A stretch of DNA of 64,000 nucleotides from Cristatella mucedo (Eukaryota; Bryozoa; Phylactolaemata; Cristatellidae): the NCBI GenBank assembly GCA_009760855.2, contig WPIO01000006.1:6021001-6085000 (forward strand). Reading direction: 5' to 3'. A model generated the notes under the pieces. The model had not been told where the DNA came from, did not search any database, and saw only the letters and a list, made by a program, of their open reading frames with translations. Below, piece by piece: positions 1 to 11,392 of the stretch. Positions within the stretch are counted from its first letter, which is position 1. Every line of letters begins with the position of its first letter. A program made the translations under genes and the position numbers.

Positions 1-113
1 AGAGGCTGCGCGACATTGCCATAGCAACGAAGCAGACCAAGAAGAACAAGGGTTTCTATCGAAACGTGCTTTTCTATGGCCCACCAGGAACGGGCAAGAC
101 CATGTTTGCCAAG
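1..113 (+). CDS. ATAD3: ATAD3 exon with Walker A (partial at window start)
   Basis: Bases 3-113 read in frame as 37 residues. They include an IAIAT..TKKN segment typical of the linker before the ATPase core, and the P-loop GPPGTGKT. The exon ends at AAG before the donor GTTAGT at 114, phase 0. Its 5' boundary is outside the window. Confidence 0.96.
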
Positions 114-3100
114 GTTAGTCGATTGATTCGTGGCGAGAGAGAGACAGAGACAGAGACAGGTAGAGACAGCTGCAAACGTATCTTCCATTGTGTGACTCGT
201 CCTAGCGAGAACTGCTCTGCATGTCAGGCTTGTGCACATTGGGTGGGTGAAACTCAAGTGCCTGCTCACTGCCACTTGCATCGTGTTTGTTGTCATACCT
301 CGTCGGTGCCGAGCTGGTTTGGTCTAGCGGTTAAGGTGCTTGCCCCGACCAAGGTCTGACTGAGGTTGTAGGCTCGAGCCCCAAGGCATATGTGCAGGGC
401 CTGAATAGAGATCAAGTTCTCTTGGAGCACTATATAAATGAATTATATTTATTTGTTTTATATTTGTCGGTAGTTATCTGCACGGTAGTAGTTAGGTGGG
501 CAGTCGTTAGATGTAGTTACGTAGTGTCGTTGCTACATTAAATAGGGGGCAGTGCTCATGATCATTCGAAGAAGCCGTTACCATGGTTATCCTATGGGTT
601 GGGGGTGAGTAGCATGTGAGACTTTTGCAGGAAAGCGATTGAGTTGTGGTGACTGGGCTAATCAGCTGCTGGCAGAGATGCAATGCGCTGCCATGACGAC
701 TGCTAGCCTGCCGAACGCTACAGAGAAACTTAGGCCGTGTGTGTTACAAGAACGATTTCTAGTGTGATGGCTAATATGCTGTATTCGCCGGAACCGGGCA
801 AGGCTCTCACCCTGTCATGGTGCATGGCATGCGCACAAAGTAGTTGTCACCACAAATGCGTGACACACCCGACCATTAGCGGAGGAAGGCAGACCTGGCT
901 TAAAGTGGCTAATGACTGGTCGGTTCCACACCAAAGGTCGCCGGGGGGGGGGTGTGGGGCAGCTAAAGGAAGAGGTGCGCGGCGTCACGTGCGAGGCGTC
1001 TGCACAGCTGCACAAGCATGTCTGTGCAGCCCCTTAGTCTTACCATGAATTAAGGCAAGCCAAGCTGATGTGGCAAAGAGTCAATAGTAATGATCTTATA
1101 ATAATGTCAATTCGTGTGAACAGCAAATACTGTGAGGAACAGTTAGTTTTGAATCTTAAATCAAAAATTGTCATGAAATCATTTGGTAGTGAATTTCAAA
1201 TTTCTTCGAGTAAGGGGATGGTATAACATCCCTGGGGTGCAGGCTTTGGGAATATACGAATTGAAGGCCCGTTCGCCAAAGGATCTGAGGTTGGTAAGAA
1301 GCACGGCTCAACGACGAGTCAGAAGGGTGGATGCACGATGAGAAGTCGAGATTGTTCATATAGGTCGGTCGGACCAAGAGAATCAAGGGACTTAAAAAAG
1401 GAGAGTGACAAAATCTTTACGGCTATGTGTTTCTCCGTCTGTAACTTTACAAAGCCACAAAGACTATGTGGGTGTTACACAAGAGAGTTTTGTATAGCGC
1501 ACTCACAGCCTAAGCGGCTTTCGGTATGCATTCGGTAGCCAACATACTTCGTCTCGTGCAACAAAGAGAAAGTAGAAAGCATAGCAGAGTCATGAGCAGC
1601 TGAGGTAGTAAGTAGCATGGAAGTAGCAGCTCAGGACTGCTGAAAAGGATGAGCCATAGTCGGCAGCAGGAGAGTTGTTGTCGTTGCCTAAGAATCGTGG
1701 AAGCGAGTTCCATAATCTAGGACCTGCAGACCTAAAGCTTCTGTCGCTAACGTTCTTTAAGCGGAGGAATGGAACAGCTAATTTATTGTCCATACAGGAC
1801 CTGAGGGCGCAAAGAGGCTGAAACTGGTGCAGCAGTTCAGCTAGGTACGAAGGAGCCAAGCCGTGGCGGGCCTGGTGCTGGGGTGTGCTTCGTGATGGAG
1901 TGCCAGTGCAGGTCAGTGAGTGTGTAGTGGCGCGCGATGTTGTGGTTGTGACGTTGACATTAGACAAGTCTAGCTGCAATGTGTTTGCACTAAATCTAAG
2001 CATCTTGTGCACAGTCAAGAAGGCAGGTGATGCCAAGTGAAAGTAGGGAAGTGCACAAGTCTAGACCGAATTTCACAAGTACGTGGACCACTTTTGCTGC
2101 GGTATCTTTATCTAAGGAAGCCTGAATTTTTGCAAAGGTACTTAGATGAAAGGAGGCAGGCTTACCTGTTGACCTGTTTAGTTCATGTGGTTGTCTATAG
2201 AAAGGTCACCTTAGAACAGGATACCCTATAGGCATGCAGATACTGCATGAGATATTTTGGCAGAGCCCATTGTAAATGTTATTAATCTTTCCAATTTCTG
2301 AGTAACTCCTTTTTGCCTACATATATTAATTTGGTGGTATTGTCATTCAATGTGAGAAAGTTTGCTACCATCTAAGTGCGGATGGCGGCAATACATGCTG
2401 CAAGAAAGTTAACTTAGTTCGACAAGATGAGGGGCATTGAGGAATGAATGTCTAGATACAGCTGCATGTCATCTACATATAGCTGTATATCAGCTACATA
2501 AAAATTAAAGGCTTGATTGTGTTTGGCGATTGCATCGGCTAGAGGCTGGTTATAGAATGTGAAAAGAATGGACCAATCACAGACCTCTGGGTTAGCCCGT
2601 ACTTTTGAGTGAGCGGTCCAGTCGAATACCCTGGGGCAGGATTCTCTGATTGTATCTATCTTTTTGACACAGGATTTAGATAAAACGGTCCACTAGACCA
2701 CCATAAGAATCGCTTGGTATGTTGACTGATCTGCGAGCAGTTCAGGAGATGGTTGACATCGACGTTTTTGGGTTATTCATCTGTGATGACACAGCTGTTG
2801 TTGTTTTGCTTATGAAAGCCAAGACTTGACCGTAGCTAGGAAGGGTTGATATAAACGACGATAGCCCTCGATTGGCTGCTGATCCAGTCAGTGCGGATCA
2901 TTTGTAAGCTTTTTTCGTGCACACACTTTATTAGTGCTAGCTATTTTGTGTCTGCACTAAACCAGAAGGGCCATAGTCGATGTTATTGCTGCAGATTAGA
3001 TATCTCGAAATTGTGATTATACTTACAGGCACAGTGAAGGCCCCTTCTATGCGTATTCTCGTGTTCTCCCAACCAACGCAGTGCCTCACTGCGTAAGATC

Positions 3101-5246
3101 GACCGCCTTAGCAAGGCATCTCCAAAGCAATGAAGCCTGGCATATTGAGCTCTGGAGAGAGACAGAGAGAAACAGAGAGAGAGAGAGACAGAGGGAGACA
3201 GAGAGAGAGACAGAGAGAGAGACAGATAAATGCGTGCTGCACTCATCTCGAGCTTCTGTTTGCTTTGCAGTGGTTTTGCCTCTCGCTTCGTATTGATTGT
3301 GGATTTGTCACGTGCATGCCTTCACGAAGAGCTCTTGATAATCGTGCATTCGAGAACATTGTTATAAGTGTATGTATGCAATTTGCATTCGTGCTGGAAC
3401 ATTGTTGGAAGTGTATGTAGCTATTTGCTTGTGCGCGCGAAGTTGTTGCTGCTGCTGCTGCTAGGACACACTTTGCTCATGCGCCATAGTTTTTTTTCGG
3501 GATGGGGCCGTACTCTCTCTCTCTCTCTGTGCCTACCCCAGTACGCCGACACGTCATCAGACGCTGCTGCTGCTCCTGCTGTGGCTCCTACGGTCGTACG
3601 GTTGTACCGTCTCCTACCTTTGCAGAGTTTAGCCCTGCATTCCGGTATGGATTTCGCTATAATGACTGGCGGCGACGTGGCGCCCATGGGCAGGGATGGC
3701 GTCACTGCCATGCATAAGGTGTTCGACTGGGCGAGCAACTCGAGGAGGGGGTAAGATGTGCCGTGCCTGTCGCTCGTAGCGCCTCCTCGCACGCCGACCG
3801 CTGCATGCCTTTGCTTCTCCGAGTCTTTCTAGGCCAGCGTCAACGCTCGGCGAGTTGTGCACTCGCTAGAGAGCGATGCTCCCGGCTGTTATGCACTTGC
3901 TGGCTTTTTCCTGTCGCTTCGTGTTTGCTTGCTGACTTGCCACGAGGCCTCCGCAGGTTCTTGTTTGCTTGGTGTGAAGTCTGTATTCCGCGTTCATCGG
4001 GTTCGGCGTTCTAATGATTAAGGAATTTGAATTTCTGCGTTGTGCTTAACTGTGCCCGGTAGGACCGTCAGGGTGAGGTCTGTGGAGGGTAGGTTAATAA
4101 TTCAGCATTGGGTGGAGAACACTTCTACTGTCCTCCAAAGATGTCGGGTTCTCTTAAACGCCTTGGCCAGGCGTTCTTCAGACTCACGACCTCGCAATTA
4201 CCTAGGCAAGCCGTTCCTCTCCAGCAAGCGGTGTCGTCGCACTACAGCATCACCAATAGTAGTAGATCGACGTCTCCTAGTCCGGCCACATGCTAAGTGT
4301 GCCCTTTGAGTAGAGGTTGGTTGTATCATCTTTAAGCTTAAGGAAATTGGCCGACATCCAGCATCAAATATCTGAAAGGCAGGCATTGATTTACTAGTTC
4401 TGCAGCAGCTGGCTCTGATCTGTTGAAAGACCGTACAGCTGGGTTTCTTTTAGCATAGAAATGGCAGTCAATCACATCGACCTGAATCACTTTTCCGAGA
4501 GGCTTTGGTATAAAGGAGACCAACAAGGATTAAGAAGGGACCCATGCAGACTGAATACGATCGGACGAGTACGATGGAAACCACCGCACTAGAGCCTCGT
4601 CCCCCAGACCGATCGTTGTTTGCAGTCGTTCAAGTGCAATATTGTGATCTGTGCCGTCGAATGCAAAAGCTGATAGATTGAGCAGGACTTAGGGGTTGAT
4701 GTTGCAATCATCTGCTCATGCCGTTACTGCTCAGAGTCTGTCGTTGGTGGCGCGGAAGAGAGCTGTTTCATCGTATGGGTGTCGCTTGAATCCTGATTCA
4801 TTCTTTATATGTTTCCGCTGTACCCAACTGATGCTCTATACCTCCATTGAGTTTTTTAGGCTGCTACTCTTCGTGGACGAGGCCGACGCGTTCCTCCGCA
4901 AGCGCACCACCGAAGTTATCAGCGAGGACATGCGCGCTACACTAAATGCTTTCCTGTACCGCACGGGAGAACAGTCCAAGAAGTAAGTGGCCGCCATCGG
5001 CTGTCTGGTCGTGTACTTTCTGTCACCACCCTCACCGGTCCCTCCTACCTGCAGGCGATTTTATCATTAATTTGGGGCCATGAAGCATTGCATTCGGTCG
5101 CTGTGACTTGGAATCTTTAAAGGGGGCTTCGGCTGCCCCGCCATCAGTAACTCGCCCTAACGTCCTCAAATCAAGAGGCTTGCCATTTGTGTCACGTGGT
5201 TGCCACTGCAGTTCATATGCCTGGTTTTCACTCTCAGTGCAGAACG

Positions 5247-5304
<58 letters not shown>

Positions 5305-8300
5305 AAGTGTCGCTGCAAGAAGCAGTTAGGGGTGGCAAGGGTCAGTCGCAAGGACAGCTGCAGTGCTAGCAGTGTAGTAGCTCGATCTTCCGTAGCTCTT
5401 GCTTGCTTAGGCGACTGCTTAAGGTTTGCGTACACTGGCCAACGTTCGTAGTCATGACACCCGAAAACTTGATGCTGCATTGGCAGTTTTACTGGTAAGG
5501 GGCTGGACAGGTGGCTGGACCGGAAAGATCAATCTCTAGCAGCCGGTCTCGGAGAAGGTAAGGGGAATTAGCCGGGCGGTCTACTTCTTGCCAGCCGCTC
5601 GACTTTTGAGGCAGCCGACCAAAATGGACCAGACCTAAAAAGCAACATGGATGCCACCTTCATAGATAGATGGCGTGAGGAGACCAGTGTGACTGCACGA
5701 GTTGAGAATACTGCAATGTCTCGATCAAGAAAGCTGCCTATAGAAGGATTTCGGCTAAGTATTCGATGAATGGCACATAAGCGTGAATAGGTGGCAGCAG
5801 ATACGCCTGTGGATAGCCATTGCTTCATTTTCATTGGCTGCCAAACGAGAAACTTCACGACCTCCACACTTCCGAGATCTCTCTTGTTCCCAAGTGAGAG
5901 CAAATATACCAGTAACAGCCTGGCAATGAGTCTGGTCTCGGCCTCGGACTGTCAAATTATGTAGACATGGCTGGTCTGGTGCTTGCTCCCACATGAGCAA
6001 GTGCACGTGTGTCTTGACTCCGAACGTTGGCCAGTGTACAAGCCTACAAGCAGCATTTGATCAGCAGCTCCGTCATTTGCCCTCCCCCGTAGCCGTAGCA
6101 ATGCTTTCGTCTGTTTCGTTTGCACTTTCGCCTTTTGTTCTAGGCTGATGTTGGTGGTTGCCAGTAACATCCCAGAGCAATTCGACTCGGCCATTAACGA
6201 TCGTCTTGACGAGATGGTGGAGTTTGACATACCGGGGAAGGAGGAGAGACAGCGCATGGTCCGGCTTTACTTCGACAAATTCATATTGGAGCCGGCCCTC
6301 GAAGGCCGAGGGTGAGCTGCAGCTGCTCTGTGTGCACGCTGTGTGTGCGTGACCTGCACTCCTGCCGCCGATGCAACGTCTCCTGTCTGCGTTTTCAACT
6401 GTAGCATCTCGAAATGCCTGTTAACGCGACCAGTTCTGGTGAGTTGCCTAGACAGGAGAGAAGTCTTGGATTTTCTCAGCCCTTTTCTGGGGTATTCGTT
6501 TTGCCAGATGATGTTTCTTACTTCTGTGGACGGGTTGGCCACGTCCAGCTTCCGCAACTGGGCGTGACCTGGATAGTCACGTGATTCGGTATTATAATAA
6601 TAGTAATAATAATAATGTACTTGATAAAGCGCCCTCAGAGAACTTCATCTCTTTCTAGGCGCTTTACATTTGCTGCAAGGTGACATGCAATTGAATGGTA
6701 AGTAAAATCATGCTTGAAAAACAAACAAAATGAATAACATGGTTTGGGGTGACATGCACAGGGTCAGCATGCAAATGTGGTTAGTGGCAGCATGCACAGT
6801 GTCAGCACGCATAAGCACATCAAGGAAGAATCACAGGGACCCACTAAATGCTGTCCTAGATAGGTGCGCTTTTTTAAGTTCCTTTTAAATGTGGTCAGGT
6901 CTGGGGATGTTCTGACGCAGGTCGGGAGGGAGTTCCAGGCTTTGGGAGCATACGAACTAAATGCACAGTCTCCAAAGGATTTAAGGTTTGTACGAGGTAT
7001 TTCTATACTGTTGGATTCCGAAAAGCAGGTGGTACGATGCTCGGCCTGATGGGGGAGTATGTAGGAGAGATTCCCTGGAGCCATAGAATGAAGGGACCTA
7101 AAAGTGAGCGACAAAACCTTAAAGTCAATCCGTTGCTTGACTGGTAGCCAGTGCAGGTCGGCGAGAAGTGGAGTAATGTGGCAACTGCGACGCTCGTGAC
7201 AGACAAGCCTAGCTGCAGAGTTTTGCACCAGCTGCAATCGCCTGATCGCACATGCTGGTAGGCCAGTAAGCAGTGAGTTGCAGAAGTCGAGACGGGATGT
7301 CACGAATGCATGGACCAACTTGGACGTGGTATCTTTATCTAAACAAGCCCGAATTTTAGCAATGTTATGAAGCTTAAAATAGGCAGATTTGACTGTGGAG
7401 CTGATGTGGTCGTCTAACGAGAGGTCGCTTTGGAATATGACACCTAGATTTCGAGCTGATTCGACAGGAGATATGCTGGCAGAGCCAATTTTGAGAGACA
7501 GCCTTTCCAATCTCTGAATCACACTGGGTTTGCCCATAACTCGTAAGTTAGTTCTGTCATCGTTTAGTTTTAGAAAATTTGCTGCCATCCATGTGCAGAT
7601 GTCATCAATGCATGCAGTAAGTGAGTTGAGAGAATTTGAGGTGCTCGAAGGCTGGGAGGGATCAAAGCAAAGGTACAACTGAGTGTCATCCGCATAGAAG
7701 TGAAAGCCTAGATTGTGCTTGGCATTCACATCAGCAAGAGGGAGAGTATAAACCGTGAAAAGGACCGGACCTAGCACGGAGCCCTGAGGTACTCCATATT
7801 TCAGAGGTACTTCAGATGATCTTTGTCCATTCACGTCAACACTCTGGAGTCTCCCACTGAGATAGGACCTGAACCACTGCAGAGCAGTGCCAGTGATGCC
7901 CAGGCGAGATGAGAGGCGCTCTAGAAGTACTTTGTGATCGATGGTATCAAAAGCTGCCGAAAGATCGAGCAAAACAAGAAGAGACACTCTACCCATGTCT
8001 GCATTCCTAAGTAGGTCGTTGTATACCCTAAGCAATGCTGACTCTGTGGAGTGATTAGCTCTAAAGCCAGACTGGAACTTACTAGCAAGGTGTGAGGTTT
8101 CAATATATGAGTTCAGCTGGTCCGCCACGACCTGTTCCAGTGTCTTTTATAGGAATGGCAGAAGGGAGACTGGGCGGTAGTTGCTCAAGTACTCTTGGAC
8201 TAGTGCTGCTTTCTTGAGAAGAGGCCTGACTACTGCTTTTTTGAAAGGTGCTGGGACATGACCTGATGCTAATGACATATTAATGATGTTAGTTATGCAT

Positions 8301-11300
8301 GGCAGCAGCAGAGCAATGCAGCGTAGGAGCAGGACAGTGGGAATAGGATCCAGAGGACTTGTTGTCTTCTTTGATTGAGATACGAACTTTAGGACTAGAT
8401 CACTAGTGACCTGCTTAAATGCAGACATTGAGGTGCAGCCAGGAACCGAGGAACAGCATTCTAGTGGGGAGGTTGTCATCGCAGGGATGGATTCCCTGAT
8501 CTTGTCTATTTTCTGCACAAAGAATCGAGAGAAGCAATCGGCTAGATCATCACAAGGATCATCAGGTGAGGAGCTAATCTGGGAGCGGTTGAGGAGATGG
8601 TTTATTGTCGACATCAGCATTTTTGGATTGTGCATATGTGATTCAACAATATTTCTATAGAAGCTAGACTTGGCCTTTGCTTGGATCGATTGGTACGACC
8701 TACAGTAGTCTTCATATGCCTGTCGATGGACAGTTAGTCCGGATCTTTTGTATGCTTTTTCAAGCATTCGTTTAGTAGACCTGGCTAGTTTAATATCTGT
8801 GGTAAACCATGGGCCGTCTGGGCGCTTTGGGGGGCGCACAGTGCGCTTTGTCAGAGGTGCAAACTCGTCGAGCGTGTCAGCTAGTGTCGTGTTGTAGCTA
8901 TCTGCCAATGATGACAGATCGGAGGGAGGACTGAGCAGCAGAGGCAAAGCAGATATTCTCGCACGGACAGCATCGATGTCAAGGGTCTTGAGGTTTCGCG
9001 ATTAACAGGTTATTTTAGAGGAGGATGTGGGCACACACTGTAGATTGAATGAGATCTGCATGCTGTCAGATAAGCAGGATTTAGTAATAATTGGTGATGA
9101 CAAAGTGCAGTTGTATGAGACAATCTGGTCGAGTGTGTGACCCTTGGTGTGTGTGAGTTGGGCCGTAGTGTCTTAGTTTACACTGCTCGTTTTTTCCCCT
9201 CGGTTTTTCTTTGTGTCTCTTCCTCCTGATTCGCGGCTTCGTGCAGTTCGTGCTCGCTTGTTCGACGGCTTTGCTTCGCGCGTGAAATCCCGAGATTCGA
9301 GTCTTTTTCCTATTGTAGCCGGTCATTCTTGCACACGTTGCGCTGATTGCCCGCGCACACGCGCTCGCTGGGGCTTCAGGGGCATGATCGGTCTGTTTGC
9401 TTTGCTTGTTTTCAGGCGCCTGAAGGTGGCCCAGTTCGACTATGGAGCCAAGTGCTCGGCTATTGCTGACGCTACTGCCGGTCTGTCGGGTCGTGAGATA
9501 TCAAAGATTGCTGTAGCCTGGCAGGTGAGTGCTGCCTCTGCTGCCACGGCGACAACTCCTCGCCCCTTGTCGTGGCTTTGCGGCCCCCTTCTTGCGACCT
9601 TGCCGTGCCCCGTGACCTTGCCACCATCGCAATCCCTCCCTTCCTCTCTGCAGCCATGTAGCCAGCGCAGTCATGACCTTGCTGATCCGCAGTGTGTCAC
9701 GTTCCTCGTCGGCAGGTCTCGTAGTAGTGTTATGTTCGCGCAACTCTCTCGCTAGTTGAGATAGCAGCACAACTCGGTGGCGTGCAGCGTGTACTGACCC
9801 GCTGCTCGTAGCTTGCCAAGCGACAATGGTAGAGCGCTCGAAGAAACTCTGCAATCGGCACCATCGAGAGCTCGGAGCTCGCGAAAGTGCAAAATATTGC
9901 CTATATATCACAGCCGGTACTGCAGGCCACTTCGGGCTGCTTCTAGGTTACAGCCGACTAGTGCTGAGCGCAGTGACTGGAAGCAGCCATAGAGAGCTTT
10001 TCGTTCCGGTTCTCGCCACCTCGGGCACGCACCGGTAGGGCAGGTCCGACGTCATACCCAAGTCATGAGTCACGGAAATTAATATCGTGCTTCACATATG
10101 CCTACTTGTTGCGGCCATTTCATAGGCGGTCTCCATTTCAAAGTCAGTGCGGCCGAACTCAAAGCTCGTTGTTGTGTGACATTGCACAATTCGACGTCCT
10201 CCCATGTTGCCAGCGCTGTGCAGCCGTTGGCTGGAGTGAGAGCCGCACCCCTCTCTGAATCGCCTTGCTTGTGCTGACCTAAGCCATCGAAATTATCGAG
10301 TGGCTCGAGCCCAGAGCTGGCCGTGTACAGAAGACAGTCTAGTCATTGCGTGCATTGAGAATAAATAGGCGCTTTAAATAAATAACTTAAATATAAATAA
10401 ATAATAAACAAATAATATATATTAATTATAATAATAGTAATAATAATAATAATTAATATTAATAATTATAATTAATAAGATCATTTATTTAATTTATAAA
10501 TAAATTAAATAAATAGCCACGTGACCCAGTGGTTCTTGAATCGCCTTGCTCGTGCTGACCTAAGCCATCGAAATTATCGAGTGGCTCGAGCCCCGAGCTG
10601 GCCGTGTACAGAAGACAGTCTAGTCATTGCGTGCATTGAGAATAAATAGCCGCTTTGAGGCTGTCGGACCACGTGACCCGGTGGTTCTTTTTGTGGGAGC
10701 TGCGTTTTCTTTGGAATGCTTGCACGTAGTCATCGGGTGCTGCCGCCGCCGTAGACTGTGGCATGCAGTCGCATCGGCGACATATCCGGTGCATGCTGAA
10801 CCGCAAGCCGAAATGCTAGATTGCCTCTGCCTCCCGACTTCTCTAGTCAATCTGGGTTCTGACGTCATTTCTAGGGTAGATCAGCTTCAGTGTCCCGAGT
10901 TTTTTCCTTTGTTGAAATCATAAATTGCTGTTTAACTCGGATCTCCGGTTATGAAGTGGTTATATGTTGCTTTTTTATGTTTAATGAACCTTCCTATGTT
11001 GCTTTTTGTGAATTGCACGGAGTGACACAATTTCACCATTTTCCCGTTACTTTTCATACATAATTCAGCAGGACTCTTGCTTTCACGGTCCTCTAGCACT
11101 GGCCATATATAGTTTGACTTTTTAGTTTTGTCTTATCTTTGGCCATCTATAGTTTGACACAGGCCGTGTGTAGTCCTTGGCTGGCTATGCTCTGGTCGCG
11201 ACGTAGCTTTTTACATTGCAGGCATCGGCTTACGCGTCAGAGGACGGTATACTCACTGAAAAGATTATGGATGAAAGGGTTGCTGATTCGCTAAAGGCTC

Positions 11301-11392
11301 ATTCCAAAAAGGTGGCTTGGCAATCACTTGATTGGGCTGCTGCCCATAAAGTTTCTGAGAGGCCTGCAGCAACTCCTGCCATAACCTTGTGA
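1..11392 (+). CDS. ATAD3: ATAD3, mitochondrial AAA+ ATPase, 3' six exons (5' partial)
   Basis: Joined exons 1-113, 3626-3750, 4860-4982, 6144-6311, 9416-9524 and 11222-11392 encode the last 268 residues. ATAD3 is an inner-mitochondrial-membrane AAA+ ATPase linked to nucleoid organisation, cholesterol handling and membrane contacts. Visible AAA+ motifs, numbered from the first visible residue: Walker A GPPGTGKT (26-33), Walker B LLLFVDEA (80-87), sensor-1 Asn in LVVASN (128), the NDR arginine (140), and a sensor-2 region [19 protein letters not shown]3-specific strings are [29 protein letters not shown] and AYASEDG. Every junction is GT-AG and the reading phases fit exactly (0, 2, 2, 2, 0). 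The N-terminal coiled-coil and membrane part lies before base 1. The frame ends in TGA at 11390-11392. No clear AATAAA was seen nearby. Confidence 0.96.
309..445 (+). repeat. tRNA-derived SINE copy
   Basis: A polymerase III box A-like string TGGTTTGGTCTAGCGGTTAA begins at 313. It is followed about 35 bases later by a box B-like GGCTCGAGCCC, then a body ending CTCTTGGAGCACTATATAAA and ATT-rich sequence. Related heads and bodies occur at 38508, 49670 and 55480 on the minus strand. It lies in ATAD3 intron 1. The D- and anticodon-arm sequence is not that of a functional tRNA gene. Confidence 0.6.
1140..2985 (-). mobile_element. Family B L2/CR1-like non-LTR fragment, interrupted
   Basis: On the minus strand, 1140-1410 and about 1890-2985 match different parts of the better copy at 6590-9180. 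Shared pieces include the antisense of the LHWLPVKQR region and the GGTATCTTTATCTAA segment. The open frame is badly broken. The gap at 1424-1890 holds a family A insertion. It sits antisense in ATAD3 intron 1. Confidence 0.7.
1424..1890 (-). mobile_element. Family A non-LTR 3' fragment inserted in family B copy
   Basis: The minus strand encodes a degraded RT C-terminal segment ([15 protein letters not shown], then [13 protein letters not shown]) and the family A 3' end, which reads out through the GTTACAGACGGAG-type tail at about 1430. Flanking sequence on both sides is family B, so A inserted later. Confidence 0.7.
3155..3230 (+). repeat. GAGACAGA simple repeat
   Basis: Impure purine-rich repeat of GAGA and GACAGA units in ATAD3 intron 1. 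The short open frames across it are repeat artefacts. Confidence 0.85.
3626..3750 (+). CDS. ATAD3: ATAD3 exon 2 of window
   Basis: The acceptor is CTTTGCAG at 3618-3625 and the donor is GTAAGA at 3751. It encodes the strongly conserved [19 protein letters not shown] and [10 protein letters not shown] segments between Walker A and Walker B. It ends in phase 2, with GG completed by G of the next exon. Confidence 0.96.
4305..4830 (-). mobile_element. Family A non-LTR fragment, RT region
   Basis: The minus strand matches the family A copy at 29865-30500 around the [18 protein letters not shown]-like and LNDDKT-like segments, with many frameshifts. It fills most of ATAD3 intron 2 just before exon 3. 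Confidence 0.65.
4860..4982 (+). CDS. ATAD3: ATAD3 exon with Walker B
   Basis: The acceptor is GTTTTTTAG ending at 4859 and the donor is GTAAGT at 4983. It encodes the Walker [12 protein letters not shown] with its catalytic DE pair, then [13 protein letters not shown]-type sequence (here [13 protein letters not shown]). It starts with one base and ends with two bases of split codons, matching both neighbours. Confidence 0.96.
5253..5301 (+). repeat. (CA)n microsatellite
   Basis: About 24 pure CA units in ATAD3 intron 3. Confidence 0.95.
5421..6046. mobile_element. Inverted-repeat (MITE-like) element in ATAD3 intron 3
   Basis: The 19-mer GTACACTGGCCAACGTTCG at 5430-5448 is repeated exactly in inverted orientation at 6021-6039. 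The similarity extends imperfectly on both sides over about 40 bases. The ends are about 600 bases apart, as expected for a short DNA transposon. The interior has a minus-strand open frame (5568-5903) that I do not recognise as a transposase. Confidence 0.5.
6144..6311 (+). CDS. ATAD3: ATAD3 exon with sensor 1 and arginine finger
   Basis: The acceptor is TTTTGTTCTAG ending at 6143 and the donor is GTGAGC at 6312. It encodes LVVASN (sensor 1), [13 protein letters not shown] (arginine region) and a VRLYFDKF stretch. The donor choice GAGG/GTGAGC gives the phase needed by the next exon. Confidence 0.96.
6590..9180 (-). mobile_element. Family B L2/CR1-like retrotransposon, 5'-truncated, near-intact RT
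   Basis: Best copy of family B, antisense in ATAD3 intron 4. The minus-strand frame runs from the end of an endonuclease domain (GHTLDQIV near 9130) through a linker to a complete reverse transcriptase. The 3' end is the GCGCTTTA..TCTCTTTCTAGGCGC tail plus ATT repeats at 6593-6617. Two in-frame stops are seen, one near 9003 and one near 8147, so this copy is not autonomous. The endonuclease start is missing, which is typical 5' truncation. Confidence 0.9.
6764..8947 (-). pseudogene. Non-LTR reverse transcriptase ORF with one internal stop
   Basis: Two open stretches, 8147-8947 and 6764-8128, are in the same frame and separated by one TAA within LLPFL*KTLEQ. RT motifs are visible: [27 protein letters not shown] (motif A), [13 protein letters not shown] (motif B) and [10 protein letters not shown] (motif C with YADD). 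The thumb/C-terminal [10 protein letters not shown] and APKAWNSLP follow. The enzyme would copy element RNA at the insertion site. The product belongs to the element, not to ATAD3. Confidence 0.88.
9416..9524 (+). CDS. ATAD3: ATAD3 exon with sensor 2
   Basis: The acceptor is TTGTTTTCAG ending at 9415 and the donor is GTGAGT at 9525. It encodes LKVAQFDYG and the sensor-2 helix [15 protein letters not shown]. Phase 0 at its end. Confidence 0.96.
10257..10690 (+). repeat. Direct duplication split by AT-rich insertion
   Basis: A segment of about 118 bases starting GAATCGCCTTGC occurs at 10257-10375 and again at 10537-10656 with very few differences. Each copy is followed by CACGTGACCC(A/G)GTGGTTCTT. 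The first copy carries an extra AT-rich stretch at 10376-10515 built of AATA units. It lies in ATAD3 intron 5. Confidence 0.85.
11222..11392 (+). CDS. ATAD3: ATAD3 terminal exon
   Basis: The acceptor TTACATTGCAG ends at 11221. The exon encodes ASAYASEDG, the KIMDERV helix and a short C-terminal tail before TGA. The tail after SKKVAWQ is Ala/Pro-rich and probably divergent between species. Confidence 0.95.
   Translation, partial: ASAYASEDGILTEKIMDERVADSLKAHSKKVAWQSLDWAAAHKVSERPAATPAITL

Noticed and set aside
309-385. Functional tRNA gene
   Set aside because: A and B box-like strings are present but the arms do not fold as a tRNA and related copies are scattered; called SINE instead.
2983-3420. 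Leu/Ser-rich and Arg/Glu-rich frames
   Set aside because: They arise from the GAGACAGA repeat in an ATAD3 intron.
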